A stretch of DNA of 64,000 nt from Streptomyces sp. WP-1 (GTDB lineage Bacteria; Actinomycetota; Actinomycetes; Streptomycetales; Streptomycetaceae): positions 434,001 through 498,000 of the forward strand of contig NZ_CP123923.1 of assembly GCF_030450125.1 (NCBI RefSeq). Direction: 5' to 3'. The position numbers and the translations under genes were made by a program. Shown piece after piece: positions 1-9,730 of the stretch. The notes below the pieces were generated by a model. The model was given only the letters and a program-made list of their open reading frames with translations. It was not told the DNA's origin and did no database searches. Every line of letters starts with the position of its first letter. Position 1 is the first letter of the stretch.

Positions 1-2785
1 CGGCCTCGACCTTGGACAGGTCGAGGATGTCGTTGATCAGCTGGAGCAGGTCGGAGCCCGCCGAGTGGATGATGCCCGCGTATTCGACCTGCTTCGGGGT
101 GAGGTTGCGGGACGGGTTCTGGGCGAGCAGCTGGGCCAGGATGAGCAGGCTGTTGAGCGGGGTGCGCAGCTCGTGGCTCATGTTGGCGAGGAACTCGGAC
201 TTGTACTTGGAGGCCAGCGACAACTGCTGGGCGCGTGCCTCCAGTTCCTGCCGGGCCTGCTCGATCTGGAGGTTCTTGCCCTCGATGTCGCGGTTCTGCT
301 CGGCGAGCAGTGAGGCCTTCTCCTCCAGTTCCGCGTTGGAGCGCTGGAGTTCCTCCTGCTGGGCCTGCAACTCGGCGGAGCGGGCCTGGAGTTCGCTGGT
401 GAGACGCTGGGACTCTTCGAGCAGTTCGTCGGTGCGGGCGTTGGCGACGATCGTGTTCACGTTGACGCCGATGGTGTCCACGAGCTGCTGGAGGAAGTCC
501 CGTTGCACGGTGGTGAACCGGGTGACGGAGGCCAGTTCGATGACGCCGAGTACCTGCTCCTCGAAGAGGATAGGCAGCAGGAGCAGCGCGGTGGGCTCGA
601 TCTGTCCGAGTCCGGAGGAGATGGTGACGTAGCGGGGCGGCAGCTCGTCGACCGCGATCGTACGGCGGCTGCGCGCGGCCTGGCCGACCAGGGAGCGGCC
701 GAAGGGGATCCGCTCGGGGCGCTCGTCCTGGTCGGGGCGGCCGTAGTCGCCGACGAGCCGCAGCTCGGGGCCGGCGGCGCTGTCCTCGGCGAGGTAGAAG
801 GCGCCGTACTGGGCGGACACCTGGGGTACCAGCTCGTCCATGATCAGCTCGGCCACGACGCGCAGGTCGCGGTGGCCCTGCATGAGGCCGGAGAGCCGGG
901 CGAGGTTGGTCTTGAGCCAGTCCTGTTCCTGGTTGGCCCGGGTGGTCTCGCGCAGGGACTCCACCATGGAGTTGATGTTGTCCTTGAGGTCGGCGACCTC
1001 TCCGGAGGCGTCGACGGTGATGGAGCGGGTCAGGTCGCCCTCGGCGACGGCGCTGGCGACGTCGGCGATGGCGCGGACCTGCCGGGTGAGGTTCCCGGCG
1101 AGTTCGTTGACGTTCTCGGTGAGCCGCTTCCAGGTGCCGGAGACGCCCTCGACCTCGGCCTGGCCGCCGAGGCGGCCCTCGGTGCCGACCTCGCGGGCGA
1201 CACGGGTGACCTCGTCGGCGAACGCGGACAGCTGGTCCACCATCGTGTTGATGGTCGTCTTCAGTTCGAGGATCTCGCCGCGCGCGTCGACGTCGATCTT
1301 CTTCGACAGGTCGCCCTTGGCCACGGCGGTGGTCACCAGCGCGATGTTGCGCACCTGGCCGGTGAGGTTGTTGGCCATGGAGTTGACGTTGTCGGTGAGG
1401 TCCTTCCAGGTGCCGGCCACGTTGGGCACATGGGCCTGGCCGCCGAGACGGCCCTCGGTGCCGACCTCACGGGCGACACGCGTCACCTCGTCCGCGAACG
1501 CCGAGAGGGTGTCGACCATGGTGTTGATGACGTCGGCGAGCGCGGCGACCTCGCCCTTGGCCTCCACCATGATCTTCTGCGAGAGGTCGCCCTTGGCGAC
1601 GGCGGTGGCGACCTGGGTGATGGAGCGGACCTGGCCGGTGAGGTTGGAGGCCATCACGTTGACGTTGTCGGTGAGGTCCTTCCAGGTGCCGGCGACGCCC
1701 CGCACCTGCGCCTGGCCGCCGAGGCGGCCCTCGGTGCCGACCTCGCGGGCGACACGGGTGACCTCGTCCGCGAACGCGGACAGCTGGTCCACCATCGTGT
1801 TGATGGTCGACTTCAGCTCCAGGATCTCGCCCCGGGCATCCACCGTGATCTTCTGCGACAGATCGCCCTGGGCCACGGCGGTGGCCACCTGGGCGACGTT
1901 GCGCACCTGGTTGGTCAGGTTTCCGGCCATGAAGTTGACCGAGTCCGTGAGGTCCCGCCAGGTGCCCTTGACGCCCTTGACGTCGGCCTGGCCGCCGAGG
2001 CGGCCCTCGGTGCCGACCTCACGGGCGACACGCGTCACCTCGTCCGCGAACGCGGACAGCTGGTCCACCATCGTGTTGATGGTCGACTTCAGCTCCAGGA
2101 TCTCGCCCCGGGCATCCACCGTGATCTTCTGCGACAGATCGCCCTGGGCGACGGCCGTCGTCACCTGGGCGACGTTACGCACCTGGGCGGTGAGGTTTCC
2201 GGCCATGAAGTTGACCGAATCCGTGAGGTCGCGCCAGACGCCGGCGACGCCCGGGACCTGCGCCTGGCCGCCGAGCCGGCCCTCGGTGCCGACCTCGCGG
2301 GCGACGCGTGTCACCTCGTCGGCGAAGGCGGAGAGCTGGTCGACCATCGTGTTGACGGTCTCCTTCAGCTGAAGGATCTCGCCGCGCGCCGGGACGTCGA
2401 TCTTCTGCGACAGGTCACCCTTGGCGACCGCGGTGGCCACCTGGGCGATGTCGCGGACCTGGGTGGTGAGGTTGCCCGCCATCGCGTTGACCGAGTCGGT
2501 CAGGTCGGCCCAGGTGCCCGAGACTCCCGGCACCTGCGCCTGGCCGCCGAGGGTGCCCTCGGTGCCCACCTCGCGGGACACGCGGGTGACTTCGGAGGTG
2601 AAGACGGACAGCTGGTCGACCATGCCGTTGAAGACGGTGGCGATGTCGCCCATGAGGCCCGGGGAGTCGTCCGGCAGCCGGGTGCCGAAGTCTCCGTCAC
2701 GGACCGCGGTCAGCCCCGCGAGCAGTCTTCTCAGTTCCTCGTCGCCCGGTACCGCGTCGGTCGTCCCCGTCGCCTTGCCGGCCAT
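1..2785 (-). CDS. multi-HAMP hybrid sensor histidine kinase (C-terminus beyond window)
   Basis: Reads leftward from an ATG at 2785 with TGAGG 6 bases upstream and stays open to base 1, giving 928 codons. About six tandem ~92-residue HAMP-like units span roughly residues 40-610; each carries a variant of [20 protein letters not shown] followed by [15 protein letters not shown] domain follows (about 640-790, [12 protein letters not shown]), then a glutamate/glutamine-rich coiled coil (800-860). The HisKA H-box is SHELRTPLN, with the phospho-acceptor His at about residue 871. No transmembrane segment or N-terminal sensor is visible, so it is a cytosolic stacked-HAMP kinase. Streptomyces relatives continue with HATPase_c and receiver domains, which would lie left of the window. 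The target regulator is not visible. Confidence 0.93.
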   Translation of the reverse strand, partial: MAGKATGTTDAVPGDEELRRLLAGLTAVRDGDFGTRLPDDSPGLMGDIATVFNGMVDQLSVFTSEVTRVSREVGTEGTLGGQAQVPGVSGTWADLTDSVNAMAGNLTTQVRDIAQVATAVAKGDLSQKIDVPARGEILQLKETVNTMVDQLSAFADEVTRVAREVGTEGRLGGQAQVPGVAGVWRDLTDSVNFMAGNLTAQVRNVAQVTTAVAQGDLSQKITVDARGEILELKSTINTMVDQLSAFADEVTRVAREVGTEGRLGGQADVKGVKGTWRDLTDSVNFMAGNLTNQVRNVAQVATAVAQGDLSQKITVDARGEILELKSTINTMVDQLSAFADEVTRVAREVGTEGRLGGQAQVRGVAGTWKDLTDNVNVMASNLTGQVRSITQVATAVAKGDLSQKIMVEAKGEVAALADVINTMVDTLSAFADEVTRVAREVGTEGRLGGQAHVPNVAGTWKDLTDNVNSMANNLTGQVRNIALVTTAVAKGDLSKKIDVDARGEILELKTTINTMVDQLSAFADEVTRVAREVGTEGRLGGQAEVEGVSGTWKRLTENVNELAGNLTRQVRAIADVASAVAEGDLTRSITVDASGEVADLKDNINSMVESLRETTRANQEQDWLKTNLARLSGLMQGHRDLRVVAELIMDELVPQVSAQYGAFYLAEDSAAGPELRLVGDYGRPDQDERPERIPFGRSLVGQAARSRRTIAVDELPPRYVTISSGLGQIEPTALLLLPILFEEQVLGVIELASVTRFTTVQRDFLQQLVDTIGVNVNTIVANARTDELLEESQRLTSELQARSAELQAQQEELQRSNAELEEKASLLAEQNRDIEGKNLQIEQARQELEARAQQLSLASKYKSEFLANMSHELRTPLNSLLILAQLLAQNPSRNLTPKQVEYAGIIHSAGSDLLQLINDILDLSKVEA
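1000..2640 (-). repeat. six coding tandem repeats of about 276 bp (HAMP units)
   Basis: The DNA of the kinase HAMP array repeats with a ~276-bp period. The block encoding [11 protein letters not shown] recurs near 1175, 1453, 1730, 2008, 2281 and (more divergent) 2557. Central copies are nearly identical over more than 100 bases, so unequal recombination could change the number of HAMP units. Confidence 0.9.
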
Positions 2786-3105
2786 GCGCGCCTCATTCCG
2801 CTCCCCAGGAGCCTCCGGGCATGGGAGAGCTCCGAACCAACGCCGGGCACGCGGCCTGACCCGGCGGTTCAAGTGTGCATTTCCCCAGTTCACGGATTTA
2901 CACGAAGGGAAAATACGCCGAAGGTTAACCCAGTCCCCCGGCCTCGCACAAAAGCCGCCGTCGGCCCCGGACGATCAGGGAATCGATCGGTCGCCAGGTG
3001 GGTACGACCACTTTTCGGGCCCTCGGGATCCAGGCGCGCGGCGCCGGCAGGGCGGGCCGGGGCGTGCGGCCGGACCCTCCGCTTCGCAGTCGTACCGGCA
3101 CCGAC
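2786..3105. other. 320-bp intergenic, no gene seen
   Basis: This gap separates the kinase start from the end of the LacI gene, both on the minus strand. It includes an AT-richer patch at 2880-2930, likely holding the kinase promoter, but no convincing -35/-10 pair or terminator hairpin could be assigned. Confidence 0.5.
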
Positions 3106-4122
3106 TCAGCCGCGCCGCTTAACCGTCGATTCCCGCACCACGAGTTCGAAGCCCGGCAGGATGCGGCGAGGGACCGGTGCGGTGCGGGCGCCGATGCGTT
3201 CCACGACGCAGTCGACGGCGATCTGGGCGATGGCGCGTTTGTCGGGGGCGACGGTGGTCAGGGCGACGGCCGCGTAGCGGGCCTCCTCGATGTCGTCGAA
3301 GCCGGCGACCGCGATGTCCTGGGGGACGCGCAGCCCGCGTCTGGCCAGGACCCGCATGGCGCCCAGGGCGACGAGGTCGTTGAAGGCGAACACGGCGTCC
3401 GGCCGTTCACCGCGGTCCAGGAGGGCGGCCATGGCCACGGCGCCGTCCTGGCGGTCGTAGCCGTCGGTGGCCACGACCAGGGGCTCGGGCGGCCGCAGAC
3501 CGGCGGCGGTGTGTGCCTCGCGCCATCCGCGCAGGCGCAGATGGGCGGGTTCCCGCGCGCTCTCGTGGCGGGCGCCGAGGAAGGCCACGCGGCGGCGGCC
3601 GGTGTCGAGCAGATGCTGCACCGCGGCGCGGGCCGCCGCCACGTTGTCGATGGCGATGTGGTCGAAGGGGGCGTCGTACTCGCGCTCCCCGAGGAGGACG
3701 AGGGGGGAGGTGTCCGTGCGGGCGAGCAGGTCCTCCGTCGCCATCCGGATCGGGCTGAGGATCAGACCGTCGATGATCTGCGCGCGAAAGCCCTGGCAGA
3801 CCAGGATCTCCTTCTCCCGCAGTCCCGCCGTGTGGTCGAGCAGCACCGTGTAGTCGTGCCGGGCGGCCGCGTCGATGACGGCGCCGGCCACCTCGGAGAA
3901 GTACGGGTTGCCCAGTTCGGGGACGGCCAGCGCGATGATGCCGGTGCGGCCGTTGCGCAGATGGCGGGCGACGAGGTTGGGCCGGTAGCCGAGTTCGTCG
4001 ATGGCCCGCTGCACCCGTGCCCGGGTACCGGGGGAGACATGGACATAGTTGTTCACGACGTTCGACACAGTCTTGACGGAAACCCCGGCGCGCTGTGCGA
4101 CGTCCTTCAGGCTGACGCCCAC
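3106..4122 (-). CDS. LacI-family transcriptional regulator (last gene of sugar operon)
   Basis: 338 aa, GTG start at 4122 preceded by AAGGAG. The N-terminal HTH reads [23 protein letters not shown] (residues 3-25), followed by the hinge region with [15 protein letters not shown]. The rest is a periplasmic-binding-protein-like effector domain ([38 protein letters not shown]). It lies 26 bp after the second permease gene, so it is probably co-transcribed with the transporter. It is clearly paralogous to the regulator at 11861-12868 along its whole length. The likely ligand is the imported pentose or furanose, and the likely targets are the AACGTT sites; both are inference. Confidence 0.93.
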   Translation of the reverse strand: MGVSLKDVAQRAGVSVKTVSNVVNNYVHVSPGTRARVQRAIDELGYRPNLVARHLRNGRTGIIALAVPELGNPYFSEVAGAVIDAAARHDYTVLLDHTAGLREKEILVCQGFRAQIIDGLILSPIRMATEDLLARTDTSPLVLLGEREYDAPFDHIAIDNVAAARAAVQHLLDTGRRRVAFLGARHESAREPAHLRLRGWREAHTAAGLRPPEPLVVATDGYDRQDGAVAMAALLDRGERPDAVFAFNDLVALGAMRVLARRGLRVPQDIAVAGFDDIEEARYAAVALTTVAPDKRAIAQIAVDCVVERIGARTAPVPRRILPGFELVVRESTVKRRG

Positions 4123-4148
4123 GGGACTCCTTCGGTAGGTCGGCGGCG

Positions 4149-5168
4149 TCAGTCCGTCTGCCGGGTGCGGCTGAGCAGGGTCTGGACGAGGACCACCACG
4201 GCCAGGAAGGCGCCGTTGACCGTGTCGGTGAACGCGGAGCCGTACTGGGAGAAGTAATGGTCGATCAGGTTGTGGATGACGGCCAGTACCAGTACGCCGC
4301 ACGCCGTGCCGCCGATGGAGCCGCTGCCGCCGGCCAGCAGCGTGCCGCCGATCACCACCGAGGCGATGGCGGTGAGTTCGTAGCCCACGCCGATGGTGGT
4401 GACGCCGGAGCCCAGGCGGGCGCTGCCGAGCGCGCCGGCGGTCGCGGCGAGGGTGGCGGACAGGACGTAGACGAGGACCTTGGTGCGGGCCACGGGAAGG
4501 CCCATGAGGGTGGCCGCGTTCTCGTTGCCGCCCGTCGCGGTGACCGTGGCGCCGAACCGGGTGCGGGTGAGCAGCAGCGCGCCGAGCCCGAAGAGGGCCG
4601 CGACGAGGAGGACGGGCACCCAAGTGCCGTCGCCCAGGCGGCGGAAGGCGGAGTCGGCGGGGACCAGATAGGTGGTGGCCCCTTCGTTGGTCAGCGCCTG
4701 GAGCAGGCCGCGTGCGCCGAGGAGTCCGGCGAGGGTGACGATGAAGGGGGCCATGCGGGCGCGGGCGACGAGGAGTCCCTGCGCGGTGCCCCAGAGCGCG
4801 CCGACGGCCAGGGGCAGGACGACGGCGAGCCAGGTGCCGCCGGTGTGCGCGCCGTAGGCGCCGAGCACCCCGCCCAGCGCGTACACGGAGCCCACGGACA
4901 GGTCGATGCCGCCGGTGAGGATGACGAAGGTCATGCCGAGCGCCAGCAGCCACACGAAGGCGTTGTTGCCGAGGATGCTGGAGATGTTGGACCAGGTGGG
5001 GAAGGTGGCCGAGGTCGCGGAGGCGAGGGCGACCATCAGCACCAGCACGGCCAGCGCGCCCCGGCGCTGGATGTGGGAGGCCAGCCGTTCGCGCGGGGCG
5101 GCCGGCTGCGCGGCATCGGGCGCCGGGCGCGGCGGCCGGGCGGCGGGCCGCAGGGCGGAGGGGGTCAT
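4149..5168 (-). CDS. sugar ABC transporter permease (YjfF/RbsC type)
   Basis: 339 aa, ATG at 5168 overlapping the previous gene by 4 bases. After a Pro/Ala-rich cytosolic N-terminus (about 45 residues) there are 8-10 hydrophobic segments typical of the BPD_transp_2 family. It has the family signature GMTFVILTGGIDLSVGSV (about 90-107) and the conserved loop GGNENAATLMGLPVARTKVLVYV. It forms the membrane channel together with the adjacent permease at 5165-6133. The pairing of two RbsC-like permeases with one double ATPase matches the YtfT/YjfF galactofuranose importer arrangement. Confidence 0.93.
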   Translation of the reverse strand: MTPSALRPAARPPRPAPDAAQPAAPRERLASHIQRRGALAVLVLMVALASATSATFPTWSNISSILGNNAFVWLLALGMTFVILTGGIDLSVGSVYALGGVLGAYGAHTGGTWLAVVLPLAVGALWGTAQGLLVARARMAPFIVTLAGLLGARGLLQALTNEGATTYLVPADSAFRRLGDGTWVPVLLVAALFGLGALLLTRTRFGATVTATGGNENAATLMGLPVARTKVLVYVLSATLAATAGALGSARLGSGVTTIGVGYELTAIASVVIGGTLLAGGSGSIGGTACGVLVLAVIHNLIDHYFSQYGSAFTDTVNGAFLAVVVLVQTLLSRTRQTD

Positions 5169-6133
5169 CGGGTACCTCGCTCCTGTGAGGCGTAGACCGC
5201 GAAGCAGATGATGACGGCCTCCACGAGTTGGGTGTAGGAGGTGTGCACGTTGTGCTGGGTGAGGACGGCGGTGATGAGCTGCATGAACAGCGCGCCGGCC
5301 ACGGTGCCGAGGACCCGGACCCGGCCGCCGGTGAGCGGGGTGCCGCCGACCACGACCGCGGTGATGGCGTTGAGTTCCATGTTGAGGCCCTGGTTGGCGG
5401 GGTCCGCCTCGGCGCCGTGCCCGACGATCATCGCGCCGGCCAGGGCGGCGAGGACGCCGGACAGGACGTAGACGGTGACGAGGACCCGGCGCACCGGCAG
5501 ACCGGCCAGCTTGCTCGCCCGGCGGTTGTCGCCGATGGCCACCAGTTGCCGGCCGAAGGTGGTCCGGCGCACCAGCAGCGCGGTCAGCACCGCGCACGCC
5601 CCGGCGGTCCACGCCATGACCGGGACCCCGGCGAACCCGTCCGAACCGAGGCCCAGCAGCCCGGCGTCGGTGACCGGCTTGGCGGAGTTGCCGTTGATCA
5701 GCTCGGCGACGCCCCGCAGTCCGATCATCAGGGAGAGGGTGGCGACGATCGGCTGGACGCGGGCGAGGGCGACCATGGTGCCGCCGACCGCGCCGGACAC
5801 CGCGCCGCAGACCAGGGCGATCAGCACCGCGAGCGGCGCGCCGTAGCCGAGGTAGAGGGGGACGACCGAGGCGGCCAGGGCGATGACGGCGCCGACCGAG
5901 AGGTCGACGCCCTCCGTGCCGATGACCAGGGCCATGCCGAGGGCGACGATCAGGGTGGGGGCGACCTGGAAGAGCTGGATGCGGACATTGCCCGTGGAGA
6001 GGAACGAGCTGTCCAGGGCGGCGGCCACGACGAACAGGACGAGCAGCGCGGCGTAGACGCCGTACGACTGGAGCAGGCGGGTCAGGCGGGCCCTGTCCAG
6101 CGGGCCGGGGGCGGTCCAGGCCGTGGGAGTCAT
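5165..6133 (-). CDS. sugar ABC transporter permease (YtfT/RbsC type)
   Basis: 322 aa, ATG at 6133 overlapping the ATPase stop by 4 bases (ATGA). It is a BPD_transp_2 protein with about nine hydrophobic segments. The signature is GMALVIGTEGVDLSVGAVIALA (about 75-96), and the cytoplasmic loop is IGDNRRASKLAGLPVRRVLVTVYVLSG. It couples to the ATPase and is the partner of the permease at 4149-5168. Overlaps on both sides show translational coupling within the five-gene operon. Confidence 0.93.
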   Translation of the reverse strand: MTPTAWTAPGPLDRARLTRLLQSYGVYAALLVLFVVAAALDSSFLSTGNVRIQLFQVAPTLIVALGMALVIGTEGVDLSVGAVIALAASVVPLYLGYGAPLAVLIALVCGAVSGAVGGTMVALARVQPIVATLSLMIGLRGVAELINGNSAKPVTDAGLLGLGSDGFAGVPVMAWTAGACAVLTALLVRRTTFGRQLVAIGDNRRASKLAGLPVRRVLVTVYVLSGVLAALAGAMIVGHGAEADPANQGLNMELNAITAVVVGGTPLTGGRVRVLGTVAGALFMQLITAVLTQHNVHTSYTQLVEAVIICFAVYASQERGTR

Positions 6134-8022
6134 CGGGGCTCCTCCTTCGTCACGGCCGGGGCGGTCGGGCGTCCTTGGGCCTGCGTCGGGTTGTCGTCGG
6201 GGGGCGGGGCGGGGTCTTCGCCGTTCGGTTCCCCGGAGGGCGGTTTTGCGGAAAGCGGCTCTGCGGAGGCCAGGTCTTCCGAAGGCAGTTCTCCCGAGGG
6301 CGGTTCTCCTGAAGCCAGTTCTCCCGAGGGCGGTTCTCCTGAAGCCAGTTCTCCCGAGGGCGGGGCGGAGGCGAGCGTGTCCAGCACGGTCTGTTCGGTG
6401 ATGTCCTCGCCCTGGAGGTGGCCGACCGCGCGTCCGTCCTTGAGGACGACGAGCCGGTCCGAGCCCTCGATCAGCTCCTCCAGGTCGGAGGAGATCAGCA
6501 GCACCCCGAGTCCCTGCTCGGCGAGTTCGTCGATGAGCGCCTGCACCTCGGCCTTGGCGCCCACGTCGATGCCCCGGGTGGGTTCGTCCAGGAGCAGCAC
6601 CTTGGGGTCCAGGCACAGCCAGCGGGCCAGCAGCACCTTCTGCTGGTTGCCGCCGGACAGGTCGCTGACCTTCTGGTCCGGGCTGGACGCCTTGATGCGC
6701 AGCCGCTCCATGAAGAAGCGCACGATCTCGTCCTGCTTGGCCCCCGAGACCACACCGGCGCGGGCGAGCCGGGGCAGCAGGGCCAGGGAGATGTTCTCGC
6801 GCACGGAGAGGTTGGGCAGGATGCCCTCGGTCTTGCGGTCCTCGGCGAGCATCACGACACCGGCCTTGATGGCGGCGGCCGGGCTCCGGCGGGCGAGGGG
6901 GACGCCGTCCACCTCGACGGTGCCGCCGTCGGTGGCCAGGGCACCGGTGATCGCCTTGGCCGTCTCGCTGCGCCCGGCGCCGAGCAGCCCGCCGAGCCCC
7001 ACGACCTCGCCGTGGTGGATGTCGAGGCCGACGCCGTGGACCTTGTGGCGGACCGTCAGGCCGGTGGCACGCAGCACGGGACCGGCCGTGTGTCCGCCAT
7101 GCCCGCCGTCTCCGCCGCGTCGACCGAGTTGGCCGCGTTGACCGTGTTGGCCCTGCTGGCCGTGCTGGCCCTGCTGGCCGTGCTGGCCGTGCTGGCCGTG
7201 CTGGCCGTGCTGGCCGTGCTGGCCGTGCTGGCCGTCGCCGAACGCCGTGGCGCCCTTGGCCCGCACGGTGGACATCTCGCGGCCGAGCATCAGTGAGATG
7301 AGCTTCAGCCGCTCCAGTCCGGCCATGTCCCCGGTGTGCACGACCGCGCCGTCGCGCATCACGGTGACGCGGTCGCAGATCTCGTACAACTCGTCGAGGC
7401 GGTGGCTGACGTAGACGACGGCGACGCCCTGGCCGCGCAGGCCGCGGATCACCGAGAAGAGGGTCTCGACCTCGCGGGGTTCCAGCGAGGAGGTCGGCTC
7501 GTCCATCACGACCACGCGGGCGTCGATCCGCATCGCGCGGGCCAGGGCCACCATCTGCTGGGCGCCCAGTCCGAGACTGCCGAGCGGGCGGGTGACGTCC
7601 ACGTCGACGCCGTAGCGTTTCAGCGTCTCGCGGGCCATGCGGTTGACGGCCCGTACGTCGACCAGGCCGAAGCGGCGCGGTTCGCGGCCCAGGCACAGGT
7701 TGCGGGCCACCGACATCAGCGGGACGAGGTTCACCTCCTGGTAGATGGTGGAGATGCCGGCCGCCTGCGCCTCCAGGGGATTGCGGAAGGCGCGGTCCTC
7801 GCCCGCGAGGCTGACCCGCCCCGCGTCGGGCCGGTACACACCGGTCATCACCTTGATCAACGTCGACTTTCCGGCGCCGTTCTCGCCGATGAGCGCGTGC
7901 ACCTCACCGGGGCGCAGGCGGAAGTCCACCCCGCGCAGGGCGTGGACGCCCGCGAAGCTCTTGTCCACCTCGGCGACTTCGAGGATCCAGTCGCTGTGAG
8001 GTGCCCGGCCCTGCTGGACCAA
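6130..8022 (-). CDS. sugar ABC transporter ATP-binding protein, two ABC domains
   Basis: 630 aa from a TTG at 8022, chosen because GAGGAGGAAG precedes it; a TTG at 8118 would add 32 residues but lacks such a site. The first ABC domain has Walker A GENGAGKST and Walker B VVVMDEPTSSL. The second has a degenerate Walker A (GLLGAGRSE), the signature LSGGNQQKVLLARWL and Walker B VLLLDEPTRGID, the usual asymmetry of sugar (RbsA/YtfR) ATPases. Two unusual features are present. The inter-domain linker is a run of Gly-Gln-His triplets encoded by a 9-bp repeat. The C-terminus is a ~75-residue Pro/Ser/Glu-rich tail built from 30-bp DNA repeats. Both are atypical for the family. Confidence 0.93.
   Translation of the reverse strand: MVQQGRAPHSDWILEVAEVDKSFAGVHALRGVDFRLRPGEVHALIGENGAGKSTLIKVMTGVYRPDAGRVSLAGEDRAFRNPLEAQAAGISTIYQEVNLVPLMSVARNLCLGREPRRFGLVDVRAVNRMARETLKRYGVDVDVTRPLGSLGLGAQQMVALARAMRIDARVVVMDEPTSSLEPREVETLFSVIRGLRGQGVAVVYVSHRLDELYEICDRVTVMRDGAVVHTGDMAGLERLKLISLMLGREMSTVRAKGATAFGDGQHGQHGQHGQHGQHGQHGQQGQHGQQGQHGQRGQLGRRGGDGGHGGHTAGPVLRATGLTVRHKVHGVGLDIHHGEVVGLGGLLGAGRSETAKAITGALATDGGTVEVDGVPLARRSPAAAIKAGVVMLAEDRKTEGILPNLSVRENISLALLPRLARAGVVSGAKQDEIVRFFMERLRIKASSPDQKVSDLSGGNQQKVLLARWLCLDPKVLLLDEPTRGIDVGAKAEVQALIDELAEQGLGVLLISSDLEELIEGSDRLVVLKDGRAVGHLQGEDITEQTVLDTLASAPPSGELASGEPPSGELASGEPPSGELPSEDLASAEPLSAKPPSGEPNGEDPAPPPDDNPTQAQGRPTAPAVTKEEPR
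6241..6370 (-). repeat. 30-bp coding repeats in ATPase C-terminal tail
   Basis: Two near-perfect 30-bp units at 6301-6360, plus decayed flanking copies, encode a repeating PPSGELASGE decapeptide. The tail follows the last structured part of the second ABC domain (ending near LDTLASAP). Confidence 0.85.
7129..7236 (-). repeat. 9-bp coding repeat (Gly-Gln-His linker)
   Basis: About twelve copies of a CTGGCCGTG-type 9-mer encode GQH/GQQ triplets between the two ABC domains. Copies in the 3' half of the array (7180-7230) are identical, suggesting recent slippage expansion. Confidence 0.9.
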
Positions 8023-8127
8023 CGTCTTCCTCCTCGTGCGGGCCGCCGGTGGCAGCCGCCGGCCTTGCCGGGCCGGAGCACCGGCGTCCTGGCTCCGGCC
8101 CGTCTGCTGATGGCCCAAGGCCGTGGC

Positions 8128-9246
8128 TCAGTAGACGAGGCCCTGGTCGAGGGCCTGCTTGGCGTTGCCGGCGGTGAAGTGGCCGTCCTTGATGATCACC
8201 TTGGGCTGTACGCCGGTGGTGCCGTAGAAGTCCTTGAGCGCCTGGAAGGCCAGCGGGCCGAAGCGCGGGTTGGTCTCGATGTCGGACACCATCTGGCCCG
8301 CGCCGACGTTCTTGACGGCCTGCTCGATGCCGTCGATGGAGACGACCTTGACGTCCTTGCCGGGCGTCTTGCCCGCGGATCTGATGGCCTGGATCGCGCC
8401 GAGCGCCATCTCGTCGTTCTCCGCGTAGACGGCGTTGATGTCGGAGTGGGACTGGAGCAGCTGCTCCATGACCTTCTGGCCGTCGGTCTGGGCGAAGTTG
8501 CCGGTCTGCGAGGCGACGATCTTCATCTTCGGGTACTTCGCCTTGGCCCGGTCCTCGAAGCCCTTGGTCCGGTCGGTGGTGACGTTGTTGCCGGGGGTGC
8601 CGGTGAGGATGGCGACATGGGCGTCACCGCCCCCGGTGGCGCCGGCGAGGTCGTCGGCCGCGAGTTGCGCCTGGTGGTAGAAGTCCGAGCCGATGAAGGC
8701 CATGAAGTCGGTGCAGGCGGCGCCGCCCACGGTGCGGTCGATGGTGAGCACGGGGACCTTGGCGGACTTGGCCTTGGCGAGGGCGGGGCCGAGGCCGTCG
8801 GAGTTCTCCGGCGCGACGATCAGGACCTTGGCACCCTGCGCGATCATGTCCTCGATCTGCGAGTTCTGGGTGTTGACGTCCGCGTTGGCGTTGCGCTCGA
8901 TGAGCTTCACGCCGAGCTTCTCGGCCTGCTGCTCGATGCTCTTGGTCTCGGTGGCGCGGAAGGGGTTGCTGGTCGACTCCGACTGGGAGAAGCCGACGAT
9001 CGTCTTGCCGTCGGTGATGTCCAGTCGGGGAACGCCGCCGCTGTAGCTCCTGTAGGTACAGCCTGGGCCCGCCGCCGAGGGTGAGGCGACCTGCTGGGAG
9101 GCGGCCGAGTCGTTGTTCGCGGCCGCCGAGGCGCCCGAGCCACCGCCGGAGGAGGAGTCCGACTTGGTGCATCCGGTGGCGGCCAGGCAGAGGCCGGCGG
9201 TGAGCACTGCGGCGGTAAGAGCCTTGGCTCGGGGGGAGACGTTCAC
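8128..9246 (-). CDS. sugar ABC transporter substrate-binding lipoprotein (YtfQ-like)
   Basis: 372 aa, GTG start at 9246. The lipoprotein signal is MNVSPRAKALTAAVLTAGLC followed by the lipobox LAATGC (Cys about 26) and a Ser/Gly/Ala-rich tether. The mature part is a type-1 periplasmic-binding fold: IVGFSQSESTSNPFRATETKS, the repeated binding-lobe motif QIEDMIAQGAKVLIVAPENSDGL, and VYAENDEMALGAIQAIRSAG. The opening GFSQ...NPFR and the NxQxEDM motif resemble galactofuranose-binding YtfQ. It is the first gene of the five-gene importer operon. The adjacent secreted arabinofuranosidase makes L-arabinose (furanose) the most likely cargo, which is inference. Confidence 0.92.
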   Translation of the reverse strand: MNVSPRAKALTAAVLTAGLCLAATGCTKSDSSSGGGSGASAAANNDSAASQQVASPSAAGPGCTYRSYSGGVPRLDITDGKTIVGFSQSESTSNPFRATETKSIEQQAEKLGVKLIERNANADVNTQNSQIEDMIAQGAKVLIVAPENSDGLGPALAKAKSAKVPVLTIDRTVGGAACTDFMAFIGSDFYHQAQLAADDLAGATGGGDAHVAILTGTPGNNVTTDRTKGFEDRAKAKYPKMKIVASQTGNFAQTDGQKVMEQLLQSHSDINAVYAENDEMALGAIQAIRSAGKTPGKDVKVVSIDGIEQAVKNVGAGQMVSDIETNPRFGPLAFQALKDFYGTTGVQPKVIIKDGHFTAGNAKQALDQGLVY

Positions 9247-9347
9247 GCGCCGATCACATCCTCAACGATGCAACGAAGGGGCGGGGCTGAAGAGACGAGG
9301 CCACCTGGACCCTCGATCGCGGAGGGTGGTACGACAGGCGGGCTTTT

Positions 9348-9355
9348 CAACGTTG
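9348..9355. promoter_or_regulatory. putative LacI operator 1 (CAACGTTG)
   Basis: The palindrome CAACGTTG sits in a wider context that, on the minus strand, reads GTCTAC-AACGTT-GAAAAG. It matches the sites at 9621 and 11749 and lies just after the transporter promoter -10. The central-CG 6-mer palindrome is the usual shape of LacI-family half-site junctions. Confidence 0.6.
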
Positions 9356-9359
9356 TAGA

Positions 9360-9388
9360 CATTGAGGGAACGTCAAACCCGGTGTCAA
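9360..9388 (-). promoter_or_regulatory. putative promoter of the ABC transporter operon
   Basis: Read leftward, TTGACA (9388-9383), a 17-base spacer and TCAATG (9365-9360) form a sigma-70-like promoter about 115 bases from the lipoprotein start. The AACGTT operator at 9348-9355 lies immediately downstream of the -10, where a bound LacI protein would block initiation. Confidence 0.55.
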
Positions 9389-9620
9389 CCCGCGGTACGC
9401 AACTCTTCGAGCGGGGCGTTCCGTTCGCGTGCGAGGCGGCCCGGCAGGGGCTCCCGAGCACCCGAACTCTTCGATGACCGCGCGCCCGGCGCCACCAACT
9501 CCCTTGTGAGCTGCGGGTTTACGACTCTCAGCAGGATCGCGGCCATGCGTGCGGCCGGATTCGCGCACGGGGATGGACGCCCCCGTGGGGGCTGTGCTGT
9601 CATGTGGCGGATCCCGTTTA

Positions 9621-9628
9621 CAACGTTG
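9621..9628. promoter_or_regulatory. putative LacI operator 2 (CAACGTTG)
   Basis: CAACGTTG in the context GTTTAC-AACGTT-GGTAGA, 103 bases upstream of the arabinofuranosidase start. It shares the flanking GTNTAC with operator 1 and lies in the 484-bp divergent region between enzyme and transporter. Confidence 0.6.
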
Positions 9629-9730
9629 GTAGAGCCCGGCGCCGTGCAGGCGCCGAGCCGAGCGCGCTCTGCCGCCGTCTCGGCAGTCCGGGCTCCATTC
9701 CCCCCTCTCCCCCAGCACCGGGAGCACACC

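Noticed and set aside
503..3277. Very long plus-strand open frame opposite the kinase gene
   Set aside because: It is the shadow of the repetitive minus-strand HAMP coding DNA; the peptide has no domain, while the minus strand encodes HAMP, GAF and HisKA.
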